Assembly: GCA_029931535.1 (NCBI GenBank)
Contig: JAQPZY010001405.1
Span: 2,069,001 to 2,133,000, forward strand
DNA: 64,000 nt
From: Margaritifera margaritifera
Taxonomy: Eukaryota; Mollusca; Bivalvia; Unionida; Margaritiferidae
Direction of reading: 5' to 3'
Below are positions 11,129-22,500 of the stretch, in pieces. The position numbers and the translations under genes were made by a program. Under the pieces are notes generated by a model. It saw only the letters and a program-made list of their open reading frames with translations, was not told where the DNA came from and did no database searches. Position 1 is the stretch's first letter; each line of letters opens with the position of its first letter.

Positions 11129-11800
11129 CACGGTATTCCCTCACTATAAGGTATCTCAGTATAATGTGAGATAGCACTATATATATATATATATAAGACA
11201 ATTAGGAAGCATTGGAACCAGATTGAATCCTCCGAACATCTGAAGGACATATTTCAAGAAGTTCCTATGGTTGTATACCATAGACTTAAAATTTGAAGGA
11301 CCGTCTAGTATGTGCCAAGGTAACTTTAACTACCCAAGTAAATATTCCGTAACTCTTTACATGTATTATTGGTATTCTTCTTTTTCTACATGAACATAGA
11401 CATACCATGCTCTTGACATACTTCCTTAGTTCCTCCATGCATAACTTTACTGGGATATAATTTCATAACATAGATATGTAGTTTATCCGTTTTAGACTAT
11501 TTTTTAATTTTGTCTTCTTTCTTTCTTCTATTGTTTATCCTTTGTTTATTTCCCCATCATTGAAATATGTTGGAGTCAAGAATTCTTCTTGGCTTTTGTG
11601 TTTGTTTTATTGATGTAAATTGTTTCATCCCCAGATGAAGAGCTTGTCTAGCTTGAAATGTTGGAAAACTGTTTTGTATTTGTGCCATTATCAATTTTTG
11701 TCTCTTTATATATATATATATATATAACATAGTACACTCTTTTGGCTACCATGAACAGTGTTATAGTGAGGGAGCACTATATATATATATATATATGTGT
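10901..11800. repeat. Cluster of dispersed repeats and microsatellites
   Basis: Includes (TACA)n at about 11,088-11,124, TA runs at about 11,178-11,194, 11,709-11,726 and 11,779-11,796, and three fragments sharing GGCTACCATGAACAGTGTTA and TATAGTGAG. The same words appear in the array at 9105-9745. Confidence 0.6.
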
Positions 11801-13180
11801 GTGGAAGTAGGTTCTTCTCTGTTCAATGTACAGTATACATAGACACATGCAGTTATGGATTTTCCATCAGAGCAGTTGAAATAAAATAAACTGCACAGAA
11901 TATTTTGGAGGAGTAAATTTTACTGTCATGTTATTCTTTTATAAGTAATAAATTCGGTTGATTATAATTTGTAGCATTTTATTATTGATTTGTATAACAA
12001 TTTCTCATAACAATATTACATCATACTAATGTTACTAAATAAGATGTTTAGATCTGCCTCATATATTACATAGTCCCGGGTGCAAACAAGAACATGCCAG
12101 TGAAAACCTATATCACTGCAATTTACTTGTGAATGTCCTCTTGAAGAAATCTTACTCCTAAGTGGGGAAACATAAATTATCACTCTTTTGACTCAATAAA
12201 GATATGCAACACATTTATTTGAAAATTTCTAATCGAGTAAATTCAGCAGACCATGGCAGTTTAAAATTTTGTTTTACAAGTTAAATTTTCTCATCTGTTC
12301 AGAACTGTGTATTAAATATTAAGAAAATTATTTGAACACTTAATAATTTTTATTAAAAAAAAACTCATGGAGAGTTAATAAATTTGTCTAATTATTTCAG
12401 CTCGTTGAGTATAAAGGAGTTTGTAGTATGTTCTGTTCCCAAAATTTTGATATACTATGTTAATCTTACAGTTTGATTACAATCATTTCACTGGCAATTA
12501 TATTTTATTTTCTGTTTACATTGTATTGAGAGCAGACAATTGCTTAGAACTATTAAATAGAGATTTAAATAAAAAAACAATGATAAAATTAAAACAAAAA
12601 TGGCATAGATGGAACATAAATGTAAAATGTTAGAATTCCCGCCACCTGTTCACTCTGTAATGTCTAAGATGGCTATTTAAAAAATATATATTTCTGGTTA
12701 TTTCTTGAATCTAATTAAATTAATATAAATTACCTTTTCTTTCTGAATCAAAGCATTGGAATAATCAAAATTGTCCATGATTTTAACTTAGATAAACACC
12801 TGAGACTTTTAAACAAATTAAAATATTCAAATATTTGAATGAGAGAAAGCACTAATATAACACTCAAGTGATCCATACATAAGTAAAAATAGTGAATTAA
12901 GCCATTACCTTAAGAAATTTCTGTTCATCCATAGGTTTACTCCCTACTGTAAATGTTTTCCTTTATTAAGCTATTGAATTCTGCTATTTACCTATTGCGT
13001 ACATCTGATTCAACATTTGCTATTTACTTGCCAGTACCTGGGAAATTTTCACACATTGTCACTTAAGATGTCACATTGCTTTAAAGTAATACTCAACGTG
13101 TAATTTCTCAGATGACTTCTCCTTAATATGGGCTTCTCTGGCAGAACAATAGATTAAAGGGAATAACTTATTGTTATTAC
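11801..13180. other. Intergenic, upstream of the ETS gene
   Basis: AT-rich, with no supported gene. It may contain distal regulatory sequence or further 5' exons of the ETS gene, but I see no exon with clear coding content. Confidence 0.45.
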
Positions 13181-13287
13181 CTAGTGCACATTCAACCTTA
13201 CTCATCCTTGTCACTTAGGGTTCAAATTCACCTAATTAGGGCTTTGAGTGATAGGGCCCTAATTTCACACCCAGGTAAGCAGGTGAG

Positions 13288-13325
13288 TATAAATATAGTC
13301 TGGACCTTATGTAGGAATCATTCAG
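13288..13325 (+). promoter_or_regulatory. Core promoter of the ETS gene: TATA box and initiator
   Basis: TATAAATA at 13,288-13,295 is followed 32 bases later by TCATTC (13,318-13,323), a match to the animal initiator TCAKTY with the start base at 13,320. This would give a 29-nt leader before the ATG at 13,349. The spacing fits a TATA/Inr pair. Both motifs are seen; transcription start is inferred. I saw no downstream promoter element at +28. Confidence 0.55.
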
Positions 13326-13348
13326 AACTTTGTGACCAAACTACAATC

Positions 13349-13469
13349 ATGGTGCTACCAGATGAGTGTGCCTTTTATGTCAGCAATTTTGATCTGGATT
13401 CTTATGTTTGTGCACCATTAGAAGGGACAGGTTTACAGTCAAAAACTGGAAAACAGTCAAAAAAACCTG
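13349..13469 (+). CDS. ETS1: ETS coding exon 1 (N-terminus)
   Basis: Encodes 40 residues beginning [20 protein letters not shown] and ending in a Lys-rich stretch ([10 protein letters not shown]). The ATG follows the TATA/Inr pair. The donor is CCTG|GTATAC, phase 1, matching the acceptor of exon 2. An alternative phase-1 donor at 13,431 (ACAG|GTTTAC) would shorten the exon by 39 nt in frame. The frame stays open upstream to about 13,184, so a longer form from another promoter is possible. Confidence 0.7.
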
Positions 13470-13560
13470 GTATACTGTCCAAATTACTTTACTTTTCCTG
13501 ATTTTTTTTATATCTTTGACCTTTTTTAAATACATATTTGTAATGTATATGCCCATATTA

Positions 13561-13593
<33 letters not shown>

Positions 13594-16500
13594 TTGATGA
13601 TAATAATAATAAATATATAAAAAATTGTTAATAATCATATAGTTTGCAACATATTGAAAATTTGTAATATAGTTCATTCCATCATTACATTCATGTATTT
13701 ATATACACATTTTGTGTAGCAATAATTGTACATTCATGTATTTATATACACATTTTGTATAGCAATAATTGTACATTTATGTATTTTGTGCTATTAGCCT
13801 TCATTTTTTATATTTTTTCTAAAATATATACATGTTGTATTTTTGACATTTACCATGTGAGGATTTTATAACTGTTGGAGTTTTTCATAAAAATGTATTC
13901 TGTATGGGTAGTAATTTTTGACATTTTTCTGCCAGCTCATATCGGCTGCCTCTGTGTGTCATTGGAAAAGGCACGTTGCAGCCATTTAGTAAGCATGACA
14001 TAGTCTATAATGTGTTGAAAGTACCATTAAAATGCAAACAACCATTGTCCCTGTATTTACTCCAATTGATAGCCATAGCTGATGGCTACACAGTTTGTAA
14101 TACATCCCCTCTGAAAACAATATAATGTTTTCTTGTATATCTTGCAGCATTGTCTTGCAATAGGCAAGATGATTCTGTCAAATTTACCACAAAATGTTTG
14201 CATTTATTTTAGTAAATAGTTTCTTTATAAAACTAATGTATATTTTCAAAATTATAAATGTTTTATTTTTCAGATGTCCCTACCTCCACTCAAGTTCCTC
14301 CCCTCACCCCGGGGACAAATCAGAAGATGTCTCAGGCACTTCTTGAAAGCTTCAAGACCTTTGAGAAGGAGCAGCAAAGACTGGGCATTCCAAAAGGTTG
14401 GTATGAAAAAGAAAAACAACAAATTCAACAAAATACAACAAAATAAGCTGATAAGCAGTATCATATAATTGGAACTTTCTCCATTAAAAGCCAAAACCAG
14501 CAGACAGAATTCTTGCAAAAGATAAAAAAGGCAAAAAGTGGCACAAAGTTTTGGATAGTGTGCTGACTTTGTCTTCTTCCTTTGTTTTTTTTTAGTTTCT
14601 GAGAATTTTGTGTGCTTGTAATCATTTTCTGTGCCATTCTTGTATGTTATTGACAAACATTATATATTGTGAGGATGAACACCCATCGATTTTTGATATC
14701 TTGATTCCAGTGTTCCCTCTCCCTCATCTTACTCCCCCCCCCCCTCTTAAGAGTCTGTTAAAAATTCTAAAGACTGTTGTGTACATGTGGATAATACCCA
14801 AGTCCTATCCAAAAGTTTGAAGCATTTGGGAAAGAGTGTAGGAGGATTTGTGCAACATCGCCCACGCACTAATGCATGCATGAAAGCAAGTGCGCATAGA
14901 TGTACCCACTCCCCATGTCTTCTTTGAAGATTTTGGAGTAATAGAGTTCAAGCAAAAAAAAAACAAGTATAAAGTTACAGTCTGTAATGGTAAAAGTTAC
15001 TTTGCAGTTGCAATCATCCATTATTGGTAAGCCATCTATATATTAACCATGATGCCTCTTTATAGACGACATCTTGCTTTGGGTCTGACATGATTTTTTA
15101 TCAAACATCCTTTTTTTAATAAAGTAAACTCTGTTTATAAATGACACTTACGGGACATTACAATTTTGATTTCTGTCGACAGTTTTCTGTTATTTGCAGG
15201 TCAAATAGGTAAACATAAGAAAAGGAATTTATAAAGAATATCCTCAGCCTTTCCATATAATGCTAGAAAAGATCTCAGATTTAATAGTCGCCATTTTGAA
15301 CTACCCTATAATAGCCTTAATGATGTTACATTGAATTCTTGACGTGTCATCACCAATAGTAACATGTAAAAGTTTTTTCTTGCTGAAATTTGCTGGTTTC
15401 TGAAATTTTTTTAATTGAAAGTGTCAGGAATTACATTTAAAAATTAAATGTACAGATATTTGATTGATATTTGAAATGTTGTGAAATGTTATTTTCAGTA
15501 GCTGTCTTTTATTATGAGAATGTATATTTCATATTTCTAGCTGGATATTTCTCCACAAAAAACATACCAATTTAGGTAGTATCACTACATTTACCTCCAG
15601 GTCTCTTTCAGAGAGTCAAAGTTATTTGACTGGCATCAGAAAGATAAGAGAATGTTCCTTTTGAAATGTCCTGTATGAACAGGTGTCCATTATATAGAGG
15701 TATCTGCTAATGGAGATTTCACTGTATTAATACATTTATAAATTTTATGAATTATTTTCTGAAAAGTTGAACAGTTGTAGGAAGCACAAAATATTTGTTA
15801 GAGCCACAGTGACTAAGTGGTCATTATGTCAGACATACAACCGGGAGGGTGCAGGTTTTTCAAATCCTGCTATTGGATCAGCCCAGGTTGGTTGCCATGG
15901 CGAGTCCCAGGGTAATGAAATAATAATAATTATGCTTGTTAAAACTTTGTGATTTATCCAAATTCAAACTGAAGAAATTATTCTGTTATTATACCCTCTC
16001 TCATGTTCCTCGGAGAGATACAGATATCATTTTGATGACAAGAACACTTGTTTTTGGAGTTTATCTTCCAAAACCACAGGCAATATTACTGATTTGGGGA
16101 TAAATTAACAAATCTGGTTCACACACTTTACTTGTCTTTTCCCTTGGGTTAAAAACCTAATTTTGTAAATGAGGATTAATAAACTGATTAATTTTGTAAT
16201 GGCCTTTATTCACCATCATCCAGTGACATTTTCAATCTGATGATTTTATCCGTTGCCTATTGGATGCTTAACAATAGCAGTATCTGCACCATTACCTCGA
16301 CTAATTTACACAGATACTATTACAATTAGCAGCAGCAATGTTTTTTTTTTAGTTGCTAGCTATGTGACTTATCTTTGATTGGTTAAAAAAAGGGTACTAG
16401 AAGGAACAATTATAGCCCTGCCATATTGAAATAATATTAATTGTTCTTAAATAAATAGAACAATATATTCTATGACTTTTGGTTTTCCTTCATGGATCCC

Positions 16501-19500
16501 CATACAACATCAATTAGGACTCTTGATGGCACTTATCATATTTCCCCCATGAGAGCCCCTCATTATCACTTGCATGGCAAGTAAACCAATTGAGAAAGTA
16601 ATTTCTCTTATTAGGGGCAGCTAAAAGGTCAAAGAAATTATTTTCTGAACTAGATTGTTATTTAATATTTTTCCTAAGGGATGCATTTAATTAAAAGAAA
16701 CCTACTTGGTGAGCCATTGCATATGTGTATCAGCAATAAAATTTGAGCTGTTGTAATAGATGTTGTAATTTACTCCCCTTGCTTGATTTGATATCGATAC
16801 TAGCCTATGGTTACACCTGGATAGTGTTATTGTCTGTTTTGCTATCAAAATAAATGAGAAATACCCAGTGGACAAAAACAAAAAAATCAGTCCTATCATA
16901 CATTTGCATTTCAATTAATAACAATTCATTTAAATCTGTATAAATGTGACAAAACCTTGCAATGTTTTCATACCATTCTGGTACATGTCTGGGATTTTTA
17001 GGTGTCAGCTGCAAAAAGTCACACTCTTGTTATATAGTAGTGAAATATTTTAAATACTACAGATTTAATTTTTGTAGAGAAATTCAAATTACTTGTGTCT
17101 TAAAAAGTATCTTAAATTCAGAAGTTTATAAAATATACACAGATATTACAAATTGTTTAATATTTTCTTATTTTATTACATTAAGAGTAAAAATTTGTCA
17201 GAAAATGAGATAAACCATCCACTGCATTAATGTAATTAGTAAAAATAAAAATATAGTAAAATTAAGTGATAAATCTAGAAAATTTAAACATCACATTTAT
17301 TGGATAAGTGCATAAAAGGTAATTTTATATTTCAGATCTCACCAACTGGACAGATTTGCATGTGTCCTTCTGGCTGAACTGGGCGATCCGTGAATTTTCT
17401 CTCTTTGGCGTGAATCAGTCCAACTTTAAGGTTTCGGGGAGAGAACTGTGTAAGATGGAAAAAGATACTTTCTTGAAGCTAGCACCACCATTCATGGGAG
17501 ATATATTATGGGAGCACCTCGACATATTGCAAAGAGGAACTAGTATGTTGTCAACTTTTTAATTTCATCTATAATTTCTATATTTATGTTAGTATTTGCC
17601 AAAAGTAATAACACATTTTAGATGGCAATTCATTTCAATTAAAGCTTCAAATTTGGTGGTTAAGGATTTTGAAGCGTACCTAGTTGCCTGCTGATTTTCG
17701 CCTTGGAAAGTCACTGCCGACTGCTAATGTAACATATTTTCAAGGTTGTATTAATTATACAAGGGACTCGGGGTCTTCAAAAAGAAATTACTCAAATGCA
17801 TTATGAGAATGAAAAACAAGACTGAAAATTCTGCATCGCAGCCTTATTCTGGTACACTTGTGGTCAAATGTGTCAGTATTTTTCTATGGCAATTTTGTTA
17901 CTATTTTGGAAATTCTATCGGGGTACTGAAATTTTCTTGTTAATTTTACCATATTTTTTGTATTATTAGACTTAGGTCAGTATAATTTTTTTTTATGTCA
18001 AATTGGTATAGGTAGTTATAAGAAGGTAAATATGTAGAACCAATTTAGCTAGTGTTAAACAAGAAAAGTAAAATTATGCCATATTTAAATGCAAGATCCA
18101 TTAGAACATGTTAAAAAATTAAATAAACAAGCTACCATATATACTCATGTACAAGTCAGAGCCAACTGCAAAACTGCATTGACACCAGTCTACCAGTGCC
18201 TTATGCAATGGCAGATCAAGGTCTGTGTTGTTTGTAGTTAGACCCAATTTACATGTGAGTATATGTTGTGGTTATATTTGGTCTATTATCCATTCAAAAT
18301 TTTGCAGAATCATTAAAATATATTCAGTTTCTCTTTACTCACAAGTCCTTTAACAAAATAATAATTCGTTGACAAATAAACATCCTAGTTCTACTGAACA
18401 ATTACTCAGGCTCAGACCAGTTATTTTGTTAATGGATTAATGGGTGGATTGATTAATTGATTGATTGATTTTTTTAGATTGTGCAGAGGAGAAAGCATCA
18501 GTGGGTAATGTGCCATCTACATATAGTGAACCAGTCTGCATGCAGTTGTTTGGAGAGTGTTTGTTCCCTGCCAGTCAAGGTAGAAAACCATTTAATTTTA
18601 TATTTTTCAAAGTGATTTAAATGCTACATGTAATGAATATTATTGTGTAAATTAATTATTTTAGAAACTATAAATCCTGGGAATGCTTTGCAAAGAAGCT
18701 AATTTCATGCCATTACTAGTATTTATTGATGCAAATTTAATAAACACAGATTGTCAACAAGTGATAAATATTGTATTAAAACATGTAGCTAAGTTTAATT
18801 AGACTGATCTCCTTTTTCAAAATAGGAGCAGTTATACGTGTATTTGCATTCAAAATTAAAAGTATACAAATGAACTGCAATTGTTAACAAACTCTAGAAG
18901 ATGGAGCATTTGCTCATATCCAGTGTCAGCTGCTCAAGCAGTTTACATCATTGGTATAATTTACAATCTTTGACCGTACAATCATTGGTTAAGTGTTTTC
19001 ATAGTTATAAGACAGATGTTAATTTGCATTTTCTGAGTTGTAAATTTTTATGTATTCTCACAATTCATTTGTGTTTCAATAAATAATATTTCAGTAATAA
19101 TCACTTTTTTTGTAGGATATTCCCCCACTGAACAGCCAGTAGCTCAGGTTCCTAGCACACAATCCTACCTTGATACAAAAGGTAAGTTGATATCATTTAG
19201 GTAAGTTGATATCATTTAGGTAAGTTGATATCATTTGATTTAACTCAAAAATATGCTGTGTCAGCTGGAGAACATTTGTACATTTGATTCCAAATTTTTG
19301 GGTCGCTTTATTAAGCTTCATTGGAGTCAAATTCTGTCATTGGACAGTGCAATACTTTGTTAAATCTAAAAGTAAGCACTTTTATTTGTACACATGAAAA
19401 TATATTAGTTTTAACATGTTTCTCTGTTAAAACTTATTGCATTTGGGGTCACCTCTTAGCTGAGGACACTTTAGGGCTTACTGCCTAATTTACATTTTGA

Positions 19501-22500
19501 TTTAGCTGTTTGGTGTTGGTGCTGTTGTCCATGATGTTGCATCATCTTATAGGATTTCCTGATCTGGAGATTGTGAATATAATAAAATTGTTAAAATAAG
19601 AATGTATCACCCAAAAATTTTAAAATCATGTTCTTCAGCCATTTCTGAAGAAAAAAAAAATATGTGGTTTGGAGATGTGATTCTTTGCACTTAAACAGCT
19701 AAATGAATTGATGAGTTGAGCTTTCATAAGTTCTGTGCAGAATCAAGAGTCTTGCAAAGTAAATAAACTCTCTTGCCCCCCGCCCCGCCCCCCCCCCCCC
19801 CCGCCCCTACACACACACGCACACATCCTGGTTCAGTGAATATGCTAGAAAATAATTGGTGAATTTTTCATGGAGTTTCAAGATGATGTGTTATATTACT
19901 GACTTTACCCTGCTGGAAATTTCCAGATCCAAGTGTTCAGAGAATCCAATAATTAACAACATCATGGGCCTTTGTGGAAAGTTGTCAAGAAGTCAAAGGT
20001 TAGCATTAAGCACTATGGCGTTCTCAGCTAGGGGAGCTCTATACACCCATGTAGCAGAGAATTACAATTTTGAGTAGTCTAGTCACACATCAAACTCCTT
20101 TATGAAACTAAACTCAACTGACAGTAAATTTTTAAATATCTTTTTCTAAGGATCATACCAGATGTCTGAGCCTGTTCAGACTTTGAGTGACATCAAAGGA
20201 AATTTCGATGATGTCTCTGATTACCACAGTTTGGAGAGTGCCCAACCAGGTTTTCTTGATCATGCCCACACGGAGTTCTACCCAGCTTACCACCAACCGA
20301 TGCCCAAAAACATGTGCACAAGAGGTAGGACTTTTTAGCCCATCTTTTACATAGTTGATTTGAATTGTCATGCCAGCATAAGCATAGTAAAAGTCAAATA
20401 TCTATTATCTGGACCCATCTGAAGATATGGATTTGGTCTGGAAGACCTTAAAAATGTATAACAGAACAAGTTGTGTATTAGGGGATGCTTAATTGGTCCA
20501 TATGTCGGAGAAGTCAGGAGAAATGGCATCTGTATCTTTACCATTTTACCATGTAAGTAACGCTTTTGCAATATTGGCAATGTCATCAACTTTAAGATTC
20601 TATGTGAAGGTTTTTTTTGGCCAGTCAGATACAATACGGCACGTCACAGCACATGGTCCAAGCAAGATATTGTTGGATACAATTGGGTACATCACAGCAC
20701 ATGATCCAGGCAAGGCATCATGTTCAGGCGAACTCGTCTATTTTATGTTTGCACAAACTTTAGCCATGAAAAGCTTATGAGTAAATCAAATTGATGCATA
20801 AACAGGTTTAATTATGAGTTATTTCAATAAATCTGTAAATCTTGTGGCATTGTTAAAGCAAATGTTGGATAAATGGCCTGGAGATATTAATATCATTAAA
20901 GCGTACTAACGATAGACTTTTAGTGTCACTTTTGTCCTTACATCACTTTGGGGGTTGGTGGGGTGGGGTGGAAAAGATGCAGGCAACTCCATTTTTGAAA
21001 GTTACGGTCTTCAATATAGCTCTCTAAAAAAATTTTTTTTTTTTTACATCTTAATACAATTTCACAAAGAAAACTACATTTTTAAAGAGCTTGTTATTTC
21101 ATTCTTAACAGGTCAGTTCATGCCCCCTGAAGCCCATACACAGGATGGCTACTTTGAGCAGCAATCGTTCCAGACAGTGCCAACAATCAAAAAGGAGTGC
21201 CCCTGGTCCCAACAGGATTATGGAGGTGGTAACCCCCAACAAGACTGGCAGCAACCAACTGATCTCAGACACAAACTGCTGCCGCCACGACCCACCAGTT
21301 TCCCACCACTCCACAGCCCCGCTGACATGACTGGGCAGGGGCCTGATGGAAAACGCTTGTTTCCAGCTGAAGCTTTGGGATACTCAGGTATGTATGAAGT
21401 TCATCCTGTGCTGAAGGATAACTCTTTTAGAAGACCATATATCTTAATAAACCGCAAAATCAGATTTCCTGTCTGGTACACAAGATGCTCGAAGAGTCCT
21501 GTATCATGAGAGAGCAGTTGAGATATTTTAAGGGCTCCCATATATGATATCAGAAAAAATGTGACCACTAATATTTGCTAACTACTTTTTTATGCCCTGC
21601 AATATAAATGTAGGGGACAGAGAGAATTACCCATGTTCTTCCATCTTGTACTGTCCCATCTCACTGTGTCTGTTACATAATTTGTTTCCGCTCCACTTTT
21701 GAAAGACTGAATAGATTGAAATCATATTTGGTATGAGGCTTTACATTACGAAAACCTTGGTTAAGTTTGATTTTCATCATTTTCTGACAAAATTTTGTAA
21801 ATGTTGTGCACATGTATTATGGAAACTTATTGTCAGCAAACTATCTTTTAAATATAACCTATAAAATCTAACTACCATCTGCTCTTTTAATCAGTTGTAT
21901 AAAGTGTTAAGATACTGTCGTCAGTATTGTAATAAAGACTTACATGTAAGGGACAATTCAACTTTAATTTCAGTGTAGGGTCTGCACCAGTTGCTGCATG
22001 GAACTAGTTACTGCACGATTGTCACTTATTCTTGATTCTATGCAGATTAGTTTCAGAGACATGTAGTTCCTGTTTATTCCTGACATGTAGTCTTAATGTT
22101 ATTTTCTGCTTGTTCAAAATATACCACAGTCATGCTTAAATAACAATCGTGCCATAATAGCAGCTGGTGCAGTCCCTCCAGTGTTTTTTTTTTAAGGTGG
22201 AAGAAACCATATGATACATGTATACTAGTGTTAACATTAGGTCATTTAGAGAGTGTGGCATTTGTTGCAGATAAATCTGTAAATATTTAGTTTTTCTTTT
22301 CTTGTGGCAGGAAGCGGACCAATCCAGCTGTGGCAATTTTTGCTGAAACTGTTGACAGATAACACATGTCAGCATTTTATCAGTTGGACAGGTGATGGAT
22401 GGGAATTCAAGCTCTCAGACCCTGATGAGGTGGCCCGTCGCTGGGGAATTCAAAAGAACAAACCCAAAATGAACTACGAAAAGCTTAGCAGAGGACTGCG

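Larger units (their letters stand above)
14397..17335 (+). other. ETS intron 2 with transposon remnants
   Basis: About 2.9 kb. It contains a C-run near 14,735-14,745, a MITE-like element (15,118-15,732) and a tRNA-like SINE fragment (15,797-15,935). The rest is AT-rich with no gene seen on either strand. Confidence 0.7.

Noticed and set aside
13184..13348. Extension of the first ETS exon upstream in the same frame
   Set aside because: The upstream start is GTG, not ATG, and the TATA/Inr pair lies inside this stretch. Kept only as a possibility for another isoform.
21388..21509. Open reading past the exon 7 donor
   Set aside because: The donor is strong and exon 8 supplies the ETS domain; the extension shows no conserved sequence.
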